Of a DNA stretch of 64,000 nt, positions 55,975 to 64,000 are shown one piece after another. A model generated the notes under the pieces. That model searched no databases. It was not told the origin of the DNA and saw nothing but the letters and a program-made list of their open reading frames with translations. Made by a program: the position numbers and the translations under genes. Source of the DNA: an uncultured Bacteroidota bacterium (lineage in GTDB: Bacteria > Bacteroidota > Bacteroidia > 2-12-FULL-35-15); NCBI GenBank assembly GCA_903926385.1, contig CAIYIS010000080.1:62001-126000 (forward strand), in the 5' to 3' direction. The stretch's first letter is position 1. Every line of letters starts with the position of its first letter.

Positions 55975-57081
55975 TTATTTTTCAACTTTATTTTTTTCTC
56001 CCCAAACATTAGCAGAATTAGCATCGTAATAACTGATTGCAAAATCTTGGTTTCTTCTTTTTCTTTTTATTGCTTCAACACTTGCAATAATTTTCTTATT
56101 GCCCACCGAATCAGGATTACCATATATGCTAACGAAAAGATGATTGAATTTCCCGTTAGAAATTTTCTTTATTATATGTTCATCGTTTTCAGAAAACGAA
56201 ACCCCATAGGTGAAAAGACATGAGGTTGAGCGTTTGTCACCCGTTTTCATTCGAGTGCTAAAACTTTTATAAGAATGAAATAAATATCCGCTGTGAGAAA
56301 TTCTTGTTAGTTTTTTCTTGCTGTCGCCTTCTGCAACAAATAAAGGGAAACGATTTTCTTCTAATGCTTCTCGTGTTTGCTCAATTAAAGGTTTGCCTGT
56401 ATTAACCCAAGTGAACTTTTCTATTTCTGCATCCTTTTCAAAAATATGCAATGCTCCATGAAGGTAATGTATATTCTGCCCGTGTGCATTACTGTCACCT
56501 TGCCAAATCACATAATCTGAAACCGAAACAGGAATATCCGCATCATTAAGCTCTACATCTTTTCCAAATCCATCATTAGGTTGAGCATTTAGCAATCCTT
56601 CATTCATTCCGTACATCAAAGTCCAGTAAAGCAACAAGTCGTAATTCAAAGAATAAATTACCCCATCGTTACCAAGAAAATTATTCAGGAACTGAATACA
56701 TGCTTTGTATTTGCTTTCGCCTAAGTCAGAGGGTCTGCCCGGATGGTTCTTTGCAATCGTTTCAATCAATATTTCTTTCAGCTTCTGTGCGTGTTTGTGA
56801 ATGAGTGCAACAGTTTTTGGTAATGCTTTGTAAGACGGTAAAACAATACTACAATGTTCAAGTGCTTTAACCACTTCTTCAAAATCCTGTGTATTAAGAT
56901 TCTTAAAAACTTCTTTCACTTCTGGCATTTTTGAAAAGTCGGCTTGCTTAAATAATGATGTATATGTAAATATAGTCGGTACGCAAGCAATGCTGAAACC
57001 ATTCCCAAGCAGTAAGTTTTTTTTATTATAACTTCCGGCTTGTTTAATTGCTTCTTGAAAAGAGAGTAGTTTCATTGTCAT
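55975..57081 (-). CDS. DUF4917 family protein (SIR2-like-looking fold)
   Basis: 368 aa. The start YNKKNLLLGNGFSIACVPTIFTY resembles the nucleotide-binding GNG-FS turn of SIR2-like and DUF4917 proteins; VIYSLNYDLLLYW and HYLHGALHIF match the same family. No catalytic proof. Such proteins occur in phage-defence islands as possible NAD-degrading or nucleotide-sensing effectors. Two ATGs at the 5' end are equal (57081 and two codons later). The gap before it is 8 nt and after it 30 nt, the longest in the operon. Confidence 0.65.
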   Translation of the reverse strand: MTMKLLSFQEAIKQAGSYNKKNLLLGNGFSIACVPTIFTYTSLFKQADFSKMPEVKEVFKNLNTQDFEEVVKALEHCSIVLPSYKALPKTVALIHKHAQKLKEILIETIAKNHPGRPSDLGESKYKACIQFLNNFLGNDGVIYSLNYDLLLYWTLMYGMNEGLLNAQPNDGFGKDVELNDADIPVSVSDYVIWQGDSNAHGQNIHYLHGALHIFEKDAEIEKFTWVNTGKPLIEQTREALEENRFPLFVAEGDSKKKLTRISHSGYLFHSYKSFSTRMKTGDKRSTSCLFTYGVSFSENDEHIIKKISNGKFNHLFVSIYGNPDSVGNKKIIASVEAIKRKRRNQDFAISYYDANSANVWGEKNKVEK

Positions 57082-57089
57082 TAATTAAT

Positions 57090-57953
57090 TTATTCATTAG
57101 GAAACTTTTCGCCAAACAGTTGTTTCCAAATATTACATGCTTTTCCGTTACTGTTTGTTTCAACGGCTTGTTTTGCTTCTGAAAGCATGTGTCTATATAT
57201 CTCTTTAAAGTTTGTTCGCTGGTTAAAATCTAATTTTAATAAATTATCCTTTGGAGTTGCCGGATTCATTGCAACCGTATCAACAAAACCACCACCGAAA
57301 CAAGTTTCAATTGCTTTGGCTGTTTCATAAAAAGCTCTATCATCACGTTTGTTGGGTTTGTAATAATTCGCAATCCAAACTGTGAATGCAATTCCACTTG
57401 GCATTTTCTTAGCCCTTTGATTTGCCCACGACTTAAAATATTTTACCAACCGCATTAATTGTCCATTCTTGTCTTTCTTTCTTTCAAACCAATCGCACAA
57501 TTCTTTTGGGTCGCTTTCCAACCACCCATTTTTTGTGGCTAAGAATGGGTGCTTGTCATTTTGTGTTTTATAGTACACCGGTATATCAATATCAAAATCG
57601 CCTTTGTAAATAACACGGATACATTTATCTCTGTGTTCGACTCCCGTAACAGTATGGTCTTTCACTGCATTAAAAACATTTTTCTGTAAGCTGAGAGGTT
57701 CAATATTCGGTTTCTCCAAAAAGTAAACTCCAAGGTCAACATCATAAGAACTTTCCTTGTCCATTACCATTGTTCCCATTTTGTAAGAGCCTTGAATGTA
57801 AAACTTTGGGACAAGAAGTTTTGCATGTGCTTTGAAATATTGTGTGATGCGTTTTTCTAATGCCGTCCGTGCAGCAATCAATTTCTTTTTTTTGCTCGAA
57901 CTAATTGAAACATTTTGTTCAAATTTTAAAAAGTGGTTATGAGTATTCGCCAT
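57090..57953 (-). CDS. CD-NTase-like nucleotidyltransferase (CBASS-type synthase)
   Basis: 287 aa. GSYKMGTMV (GS at 55-56), DVD at 71-73 (YDVDLGVYF) and the third Asp at 121/123 (DIDIPVYY) form the active site of the cGAS/DncV-like CD-NTase family, with the helical C-terminal half typical of these enzymes. It probably makes a cyclic oligonucleotide signal when phage is sensed. The patatin gene ends 1 nt before its start: the two-gene core of a type I CBASS. It lacks an AGS-C domain, unlike the NTase at 60208-61743. Confidence 0.75.
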   Translation of the reverse strand: MANTHNHFLKFEQNVSISSSKKKKLIAARTALEKRITQYFKAHAKLLVPKFYIQGSYKMGTMVMDKESSYDVDLGVYFLEKPNIEPLSLQKNVFNAVKDHTVTGVEHRDKCIRVIYKGDFDIDIPVYYKTQNDKHPFLATKNGWLESDPKELCDWFERKKDKNGQLMRLVKYFKSWANQRAKKMPSGIAFTVWIANYYKPNKRDDRAFYETAKAIETCFGGGFVDTVAMNPATPKDNLLKLDFNQRTNFKEIYRHMLSEAKQAVETNSNGKACNIWKQLFGEKFPNE

Positions 57954-57954
57954 A

Positions 57955-58989
57955 TTATGTTGTATATAAAAAGTGTTTATTTAAAATTTCATTTCCTTTA
58001 ACCTGAAATTCTCTTGTTGCCCTTTCCGACAAACGTTTTAATTTGTCTTGGTTTGTTTCGTCAAGCGCAATGTTTGAGGTTTCATCAAGTTCAGTATCTA
58101 TTCTGCTATAAATAAAATTATCAACTTCGCTTCTTCCAATTCCTTTATGTAATAAACTAACTAAATTTTCTACTTGCTGTGATTGAGCCTGCATAAATAA
58201 GTCAATTAATCTTTTCTTTCCATCTTTAAGCATCCAATAATTTATACCCCATTTTTTACTATTTACTGAGTCGGAGTACTTGCAATAACCTGTTCCAATT
58301 GATAATACATTAAGTTCATTCAAAGGTCTGTTAAAGGCTTTTTGAGCCTCTATAATACCAATCAAAGTAGGATTATTTGCCACGACTCCTCCGTCAACTT
58401 TGTTTGCAAATGAATTTTCTATACCATTTAAATCTGTATATGTTGTTGAGTAGGGGTCAAAATAAGTAGGTGCAGAAGATGTTGCAAGCGCAACTTTATA
58501 AGCAGGAATGTGAAAATCTCTTGTAAATGCGGGATGATAATTGTTCTTAAGAACAGAAGGAGCGCCATTTAATAAATCATAAATGGGAACACAAACATTT
58601 GTTTTGCAATCTTTAAGACGAGGGTCTATATTTTGTTTGAAAGCCCTTTTATACTTTGCTCGTATTAGTTCTTCCAACCCTGCTCTATTGTGTGCCGAAT
58701 ATTTTAATTTTTTTATAAATCCTTTCTTTTTACTCCCAAAAATAGCTGACGCATTATCCAAATAAAGTTTATAGATTTCGGAGGCTGGCATTCCTAAAGC
58801 TAAACCAATTGCAATTATACCTCCCGTTGAAGTCCCACAAATTAAATCGAAATGTTGGAAGATTTGTGTTTTTTCTACTCCCTTTGCTTTTAATTCTGCT
58901 TCAATTTTAGCTAAGAACATAGCCGGAAATACACCACGAATCCCGCCTCCGTCAATGGATAATATTTTGAAAGGTTTTTGTTCTTTCAT
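57955..58989 (-). CDS. capV: patatin-like phospholipase, CBASS-type effector (CapV-like)
   Basis: 344 aa. The glycine-rich oxyanion segment SIDGGGIRGV (11-20), GTSTGG with nucleophile Ser54, and VDGGVVANNP with Asp199 (198-207) are all present, so the Ser-Asp dyad is complete. In CBASS, CapV is activated by the cyclic nucleotide and degrades inner-membrane phospholipids to kill the infected cell. Start ATG overlaps the hsdS stop by 4 nt. The symbol is used for family likeness plus neighbour; direct activation is not shown. Confidence 0.85.
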   Translation of the reverse strand: MKEQKPFKILSIDGGGIRGVFPAMFLAKIEAELKAKGVEKTQIFQHFDLICGTSTGGIIAIGLALGMPASEIYKLYLDNASAIFGSKKKGFIKKLKYSAHNRAGLEELIRAKYKRAFKQNIDPRLKDCKTNVCVPIYDLLNGAPSVLKNNYHPAFTRDFHIPAYKVALATSSAPTYFDPYSTTYTDLNGIENSFANKVDGGVVANNPTLIGIIEAQKAFNRPLNELNVLSIGTGYCKYSDSVNSKKWGINYWMLKDGKKRLIDLFMQAQSQQVENLVSLLHKGIGRSEVDNFIYSRIDTELDETSNIALDETNQDKLKRLSERATREFQVKGNEILNKHFLYTT

Positions 58990-60200
58990 TTCAATCTTTG
59001 TTTTCCAGTTAATAAAAGTTGCATCAATCCCTTCTTTTGATTCTTCAGTGCTTCCAATTTGTTTTGATGAAATGATAATTCTTTAAAAGCAGTATTCAAA
59101 ACTGACGCAATTGTTTTTTGTTCTTCAACACTTGGAATCACTAATTCAATTTTAGGAAAATCCTTTTTGCTCATTACTCTATTTCTTCCAGCACCACCAG
59201 GACTGATTAAATCCAATTGATACTTGAAATGTTTTTGAAGAATAAAATATCTGAAAAAATCAGGGACTGCATTTTCTGTTTTGAAAGTATAAGTTGGGAA
59301 ACGGTGTGAAACCAATCCCCCATCATCTTGTTTTCCTGCAATGGCAATGGCCTGCTCCCAAGCAAAAGTGATATTTACTATCAAATCATTTTCTTTCACT
59401 TCATACAACACATCCATTGCTAAGTCTTCCGGTTCAAAATCATTTTTATGAAAAATGCCTTTACCGTGACTCCGAATTCCTAATGCAAAAAAGCTTGAGT
59501 TTGGTTTTGGAACTTCTCGTGGCGAATAAGTAAGGCAATCACCTAATTTTTTCTTTTCCCATTTCTCATTTGAAAGCCTTTTTAATCTTTTCTCTCCACA
59601 AAGTAGTTGTTGCATTAGCCATTTATTTCGGTGTTGCAATTGCACAATTAATTTTTTGGTTTTATCAATTGCATTGTCCCAAGTACTAAGAATATTTGCT
59701 ATTGCTTTTTGCTCTTGTAAAGGAGGTAAAGGGAAAGGATAATCGTTAAGTTTTTCAATATCAATTCCTGTTTGTCCCCCCGAACGTTGTGACAACCCTT
59801 CTAGGTATTTTCTTAACTCAGTTCTAGTCAAATAATAAAAACAATAATTTTTGTTGACTTTGGAATTCGGAGTTGCTTTAATCAACGCAACATTGTATGC
59901 GCCTTTTAATCCTTTAAATATTTGGAATATTGGTGGTCCATATCTACCAATCATAATATCATCTTCACCGCATGTTTTTTTTACCATTCCAATGGGAATA
60001 TATGTTTTATATTTATTGGTTCGGTAATCACGTGTCTGTATTAATCTTATATACCCTTCTCGTTCTTCATTTATAAATACCTTTTGTGGGGGCTGGCTTC
60101 CGCCAGAGAACTTAATTAGTTTTCCAATAGTTAAAAGTTCCCAATCTTTTGGAATGATTGAATTGTAAAAGGATTTTGATTTTGAGGCTGCTTGTTTCAT
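58986..60200 (-). CDS. hsdS: type I restriction-modification specificity subunit (HsdS)
   Basis: 404 aa with the standard two half-sites: target recognition domain 1 (IPKDWELLTIGKL... to QSGGQTG-type RSGGQTGID), conserved helix 1 (LPPLQEQKAIANILSTWDNAID), domain 2 (NEKWEKKKLGDCLTYS ...) and helix 2 (IPSVEEQKTIASVLNTAF). It sets the DNA target of methylation and cutting. The cognate hsdM lies upstream, beyond three other genes, and hsdR downstream beyond six. Confidence 0.93.
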   Translation of the reverse strand: MKQAASKSKSFYNSIIPKDWELLTIGKLIKFSGGSQPPQKVFINEEREGYIRLIQTRDYRTNKYKTYIPIGMVKKTCGEDDIMIGRYGPPIFQIFKGLKGAYNVALIKATPNSKVNKNYCFYYLTRTELRKYLEGLSQRSGGQTGIDIEKLNDYPFPLPPLQEQKAIANILSTWDNAIDKTKKLIVQLQHRNKWLMQQLLCGEKRLKRLSNEKWEKKKLGDCLTYSPREVPKPNSSFFALGIRSHGKGIFHKNDFEPEDLAMDVLYEVKENDLIVNITFAWEQAIAIAGKQDDGGLVSHRFPTYTFKTENAVPDFFRYFILQKHFKYQLDLISPGGAGRNRVMSKKDFPKIELVIPSVEEQKTIASVLNTAFKELSFHQNKLEALKNQKKGLMQLLLTGKQRLK

Positions 60201-60207
60201 TCTTTTC

Positions 60208-61743
60208 TTATTCTACATTTACAAAAAACTCACTGCTCCTTGCAATGCAAATACCATCTTTCACAATGAAACATTCAATCCAATGTGTACCTTTGTACTG
60301 AGTGGTTTCCTTTTGTGAAAGTCCACCAACTCCATAGGTTTTGGAATGGAATATCCCCCCTCTTAAATTGCCTCTTGCTTCATCACCAGTATTTACAACT
60401 TGCCAATACACTTCAAAAGGTTTGGGAGCATTAGTTGTTGCACCAAATAGAATTTCACATCCTTTTGGGATTTTTGTTGTTGACGAAACAGATTTCCACC
60501 TGTTCCCAAATTTATATCTCCCATGAACTTCAACATATTTACTCAAACGCATCTGCCATTCAGGTTGTCTTCTGTGAGGAACAGAAAGTAAAGCAGGAGA
60601 AAAGGCAGTAGGGTATGCAGCAGATTTGGCAATTACTTCTACTAATCCTGAATTTCGGAACGCTTCATTTATTCCTATTGTTCCAAAAGATGCTTTTAGT
60701 ATTTCATAGTTCTCACTAATTGATTTTGTTTTTAGGTAACTAAAATCTTCCTTCAGTTTTTCCAACCAGTCATAAAAATTATCCTGCTTTGTCTTGTTTT
60801 CTGCCCATTTATCAGCAAAGTTTTCTACTGTGTTTACAGGGTTTTCAACCCACTTAATAGTTCTACTATATTTCACAGAATACTTTTCCGTAATGAAAAG
60901 ATGCATTCTGTCAATCACACTTAGCAATGCTTCTACAATGTTTGTTTGCTTTTGATATGAATGTGATGCAAGAGTTGTAATGATTATTGAGATGGGTTTA
61001 TCTTCATCACCTCCAAACATGATATCTCGATGTCGTTTCAGAATTTGCACCACTCGTTGCAGTGGTAATTTGTTCTTTTGAAATTTTGGGACAGGTTGCA
61101 CCGATTCACTCATCATTACAGATTTCTGCATTAGCAAACTTGCTCTTTGTTCAAACCAAATTCCGTAACCAAAGGGATTGCTCTTTTGCCATTCATCAGG
61201 ATTGGTTGAAGTTTCATAAATGGTTTCTATATTGTCTGTAATCCGAATGGCAATAGCATTGAAATCTTTCAATGCTACCTCTGACATTGCTTTTTCAAGA
61301 ATAGTTTTGTAATCACTGCTCACAATGCAGGGCAAAACATCCATGTGAAAAGCACTTTTATAATCTAGTCTCCAACACCTTCTACTATCAGGAATTATTA
61401 CAAGCGGTTTTATAATTCCGTGGTCTTTCAACCGGTCTCCTACAATCATTTTTAAATCATATTGAGTCCAATTTGTTTGTTTTCCTTCTAAGCGGCAAAC
61501 TAAGTCAACGTCCAATTCATCTCCTTCATTCACAGGCTTTATCATTGTGTTAAGCAAGAAAGAACCCTGCGGTAAAATTTGAGGATTGTATTTTGCTAGA
61601 GGAGAATCTTCTGATGATAAATGATTGCCAACAAATTCATAGCTTGCAACTGCTTTGTCGTGCTGTTCTTGTGATATATCAAGAGTTTTTCCAAACTCCT
61701 CCAGTATATCACTGAATTGTTTTTTTTGTTCTGTTATAAGCAC
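60208..61743 (-). CDS. CD-NTase-like nucleotidyltransferase with C-terminal AGS-C sensor domain
   Basis: 511 aa, GTG start. NTase core: LPQGSFLLNTMIKP (GS 60-61), DVDLVC (DVD 78-80) and a third Asp (135) in FHMDVLPC, followed by the helical part with SIIITTLA. Residues about 375-511, beginning RRQPEWQMRLSKYVEV, fit the AGS-C domain (adenylyl/guanylyl and SMODS C-terminal sensor) described for a group of conflict-system nucleotidyltransferases. So a second possible signal maker is encoded in the same operon. It is 7 nt from hsdS and 5 nt from fic. Confidence 0.75.
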   Translation of the reverse strand: MLITEQKKQFSDILEEFGKTLDISQEQHDKAVASYEFVGNHLSSEDSPLAKYNPQILPQGSFLLNTMIKPVNEGDELDVDLVCRLEGKQTNWTQYDLKMIVGDRLKDHGIIKPLVIIPDSRRCWRLDYKSAFHMDVLPCIVSSDYKTILEKAMSEVALKDFNAIAIRITDNIETIYETSTNPDEWQKSNPFGYGIWFEQRASLLMQKSVMMSESVQPVPKFQKNKLPLQRVVQILKRHRDIMFGGDEDKPISIIITTLASHSYQKQTNIVEALLSVIDRMHLFITEKYSVKYSRTIKWVENPVNTVENFADKWAENKTKQDNFYDWLEKLKEDFSYLKTKSISENYEILKASFGTIGINEAFRNSGLVEVIAKSAAYPTAFSPALLSVPHRRQPEWQMRLSKYVEVHGRYKFGNRWKSVSSTTKIPKGCEILFGATTNAPKPFEVYWQVVNTGDEARGNLRGGIFHSKTYGVGGLSQKETTQYKGTHWIECFIVKDGICIARSSEFFVNVE

Positions 61744-61748
61744 TTTAT

Positions 61749-63092
61749 TTATTTTTTATCGTTAGTAATTCTTTCTAATGTTGCTTCAATATTTTCAAGC
61801 AACATATTTCCTAATACGTCACTAACTGTTTGCATTTCATCATCACTTAAATGTTGGTGATATAATTTGCTTATTATGGTTTTGTTGTCTTGTGTGCTTA
61901 TTTCATAAACAAACTGGTGAAAAGTTATTTTCAAAGAAGCTGACACATTAAAGGTTTTTACGCCTACTTTTCTAAAACCATTCAACCCATAACTTAAATT
62001 CATGTTGTGTATTCCGTTTTTGAAATCGTGAAAGTCAGTTTCCTTCTCAAGTAACTCTTTCAGGTTGGAATGAACTCTACCTTCTATAGTCAAATCAATA
62101 TTCCTGCTTTTAAACAATGGTTCAAATTGTTGTAAGCGATTAATAATTTCCTGAAACATCGGTCGCATATCGCTGTTAAATATTTGGTGTGTTATCTCAT
62201 TCGTTCTTTCCGTTTTCACTTCATCATCCTTGCTGTTTTCCAATCGTTGTTTCAATAAATCCAATTTCTTTTCAAGGTCACCTGGTTCATGAATAGCTTT
62301 TCCTGAAATAGCATCTAACACTAATTGTTGCGAACGCAAAATCATATCAGTAGCAAACTCAAAAAACAAATCAGGGTTTCCTCCATAACCTTGAATATCC
62401 CCAATATATTGGTTGTACACACCACGTTCATTAGTCTTCACCCAAAATGGAGGAAAGCCAAATGAAATTAACAGTAGATTAGTAAGAATCCTTGCAGTAC
62501 GTCCATTTCCATCATAAAATGGGTGAATAATTACATAATCCAAATGAAATTGTAAAGCAACATCAACAGGGTGTGGTGCATCTTTTTTGTTTTGTTGAAT
62601 TGCATCTATCGCTGCATTCGTTTTATTCAGCAATTCGTGCATCCTTTCAGGAACCTCTGGCGGTAGAACAAAATCAAATCGTTCATTTTTATAGTTGAAA
62701 AGATAATTCGGGTCTGTTTTCCATACTCCAATTTTCCCCTTCTTGCTCTCATCTTCTTCGTGCATGATGCCTTTATGAATCTCCTTAATTCTTTTCTCCG
62801 AAAGGCGTACTTCTCCTTTTCCAATATTAATTATTTCTGAAATAACTTGATCGTGCCCTTTAATTTCTAATACGTCTTTTATTGGTTTTCCACCAACAGT
62901 AAGGTTACCAACCATTACACTTCTGGTTTCATCCATTGTAAGTGTGTTTCCTTCCATACTATTGGAGTAGTAATTCCAGTCCAAACGGAATTTATAATTG
63001 ATTTTCTTTTTTACGTCAACACTTAATTCTCCATGAGAATTTATTTTTTGCAGAAGTAAATCAATCTGATTTCTTTTTTCAATATAACTCAT
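61749..63092 (-). CDS. Fic family protein, class II (N-terminal inhibitory motif)
   Basis: 447 aa. The Fic core motif is HPFYDGNGRTAR (190-201), complete, with catalytic His190. A self-inhibitory motif S-x-x-x-E-G/N is seen in SNSMEGN (43-49), ahead of the Fic core, as in class II Fic proteins. Fic enzymes usually move AMP from ATP to target proteins. A long helical C-terminal part (about 260-447) is of unknown use. It starts with a 4-nt overlap from the GIY-YIG gene. Fic genes are seen inside type I R-M loci elsewhere. Confidence 0.88.
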   Translation of the reverse strand: MSYIEKRNQIDLLLQKINSHGELSVDVKKKINYKFRLDWNYYSNSMEGNTLTMDETRSVMVGNLTVGGKPIKDVLEIKGHDQVISEIINIGKGEVRLSEKRIKEIHKGIMHEEDESKKGKIGVWKTDPNYLFNYKNERFDFVLPPEVPERMHELLNKTNAAIDAIQQNKKDAPHPVDVALQFHLDYVIIHPFYDGNGRTARILTNLLLISFGFPPFWVKTNERGVYNQYIGDIQGYGGNPDLFFEFATDMILRSQQLVLDAISGKAIHEPGDLEKKLDLLKQRLENSKDDEVKTERTNEITHQIFNSDMRPMFQEIINRLQQFEPLFKSRNIDLTIEGRVHSNLKELLEKETDFHDFKNGIHNMNLSYGLNGFRKVGVKTFNVSASLKITFHQFVYEISTQDNKTIISKLYHQHLSDDEMQTVSDVLGNMLLENIEATLERITNDKK

Positions 63093-63667
63093 GACATTAA
63101 ATTTTTTATGGTTTTATTAGTATCATATCCCCTAACAATTTTTGGAACACTGTTATAAAGCAATATTCCTTTTTCCTCGTATGCTTTCATTAAAATCCTT
63201 TCAAGTCGGTCGCACTCTTTTTCATTGACTCCATTATCCAGACAGTTAATTCTAACCATTTCAAATTTTTCAATTAACGGAATTACTTCGCTATAAAATC
63301 GTTCTTTATCGAACGCGGCTTTAGCATCATTAATTATAATTTCTGCTGCTTTTCTTGCCAATTTGTTAAACGAATAATCTTTTCGACCATCAAATTGACG
63401 ATGGCTTTGGAAGCGATGAATAAAATTACTATCGGCTTTTCCCACATAAACAGGAACATTATTATCAAACATAACATAAACACCATACCCAAAGATTGCT
63501 TTTTGCCATTGTTCAGCAATTTTTATAGCTGGCAAATGAGTATTGATTTGCAATTCGTCAACAGAGAGAGTCCCATAATTAAGCTTGCTAAAATTTTGAA
63601 TATAATCAATAGCTTGTCTTGGAAGAAAATTTTCAATCTCAACGTAATTTATAAGTCCCTTTTTCAT
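63089..63667 (-). CDS. GIY-YIG nuclease family protein
   Basis: 192 aa. YGVYVMFDNNVPVYVGKADS (about 61-80) is the GIY-YIG core in the variant GVY...YVG, followed by the conserved His/Arg region (FIHRFQSHR, 82-90). A conserved Glu later in the protein (NEKECDRLERILM) is like that of Eco29kI-type restriction enzymes. It overlaps hsdM and fic by 4 nt on each side. Possible extra nuclease, or a nicking module tied to the R-M system. Confidence 0.75.
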   Translation of the reverse strand: MKKGLINYVEIENFLPRQAIDYIQNFSKLNYGTLSVDELQINTHLPAIKIAEQWQKAIFGYGVYVMFDNNVPVYVGKADSNFIHRFQSHRQFDGRKDYSFNKLARKAAEIIINDAKAAFDKERFYSEVIPLIEKFEMVRINCLDNGVNEKECDRLERILMKAYEEKGILLYNSVPKIVRGYDTNKTIKNLMS

Positions 63668-64000
63668 ACCCCTAATTCTTTTAAGTACTTTTCCATTTCT
63701 GCTTGTACTGTTTTTAATTCGACTTCCAGCACTTCAATTTCTTTTTGCACTGCCGCAATATCCACTTCCGCTTCTTCCTCAAAAGTATCAACATATCTTG
63801 GAATGTTTAGGTTAAATTCGTTTTCTTTTATTTCTTCGAAAGTTGCAACATAACTGTATTTATCTTCTATAATTCCGGTTTCCAATTTCCCTGAGTTAAA
63901 TTTCCGATATGTATTAACTATATGTTCTATATCAGTATCACGAAGTCTGTTTTGATTCTTAACAGATTCAAAATGTTTACTGCTATCAATAAACAAAACA
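63664..64000 (-). CDS. hsdM: type I R-M DNA methyltransferase subunit (HsdM), C-terminal part only
   Basis: Partial, cut by the window end; 112 C-terminal residues remain, open to base 64000. LFIDSSKHFESVKNQNRLRDTDIEHIVNTYR in short is the conserved HsdM C-terminal segment, followed by a coiled-coil-like tail (VDIAAVQKEIEVLEVELKTVQAEMEKYLKEL in short). The rest of HsdM, with the methylase motifs, lies beyond the window. First visible gene of the operon. Confidence 0.93.
   Translation of the reverse strand, partial: VLFIDSSKHFESVKNQNRLRDTDIEHIVNTYRKFNSGKLETGIIEDKYSYVATFEEIKENEFNLNIPRYVDTFEEEAEVDIAAVQKEIEVLEVELKTVQAEMEKYLKELGV

Noticed and set aside
49678-64000. mobile-element boundaries or integrase for the defence operon
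   Set aside because: No integrase, transposase, tRNA attachment site or terminal repeats were seen within the window; the upstream side lies outside it.

Overview
The window comes from an AT-rich member of the Bacteroidota. Evidence: many secreted proteins end in type IX secretion (T9SS) type A sorting tails (PNP...G.Y......K...K), promoters carry the TAnnTTTG -7 element typical of this phylum, a C10 peptidase and a FadL/OmpP1 porin are present, and the ribosomal/RNA polymerase operon is of bacterial type. I cannot name the genus.

Layout. 1-9.9 kb: the end of an ABC transporter, a hotdog thioesterase, an ECF sigma factor with an unusual anti-sigma/beta-barrel partner, two T9SS enzymes and a FadL porin. 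10.2-13.2 kb: tRNA-Thr, -Tyr, -Gly, -Thr, tuf, tRNA-Trp, secE, nusG. 13.2-18.8 kb: a 5.6 kb island of T9SS proteins and repeats that separates nusG from its usual neighbour rplK. 18.8-29.8 kb: rplK, rplA, rplJ, rplL, rpoB, rpoC. 29.8-36.2 kb: a second repeat-rich island with REP-like palindromes, two toxin-antitoxin pairs, gene relics, and a MITE sitting in a DUF2442 gene. 36.2-40.9 kb: a bacterial nitric oxide synthase oxygenase and secreted proteins. 41.3-49.4 kb: a TPR-like orphan and a group of surface or metabolite modification genes (sulfotransferase, NTase/kinase fusion, glycosyltransferase, carbamoyltransferase). 49.7-64 kb: one very tight minus-strand operon of at least 13 defence genes, cut by the window end.

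Two observations stand out. First, the defence operon is a type I restriction-modification operon (hsdM...hsdS...hsdR) with other systems slotted between its subunit genes: GIY-YIG, Fic and an AGS-C-type nucleotidyltransferase between hsdM and hsdS; then a CBASS-like patatin and CD-NTase pair, a DUF4917 protein, two class III nucleotide cyclases and a Pycsar-type membrane effector between hsdS and hsdR; then a YgjP-like metallopeptidase. Junctions overlap by 4 nt or are 1-30 nt apart, so restriction and two kinds of nucleotide signalling probably share one transcript.

Second, the two islands flanking the rpl-rpo operon each carry the same odd module: an array of degenerate 21-bp units (13 units at 30.78-31.04 kb in exact 21-bp phase; about 17 at 16.0-16.37 kb) with small dyad cores (TAC-NNNN-GTA in one; TTA/CTA-NNNN-TAA/TAG in the other), then a hairpin, a roughly 220-codon gene and a CCCGCTC/GAGCGGG terminator. 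The arrays differ in sequence and GC content but share the period, and the two small proteins look distantly alike. I know of no described system with this layout.
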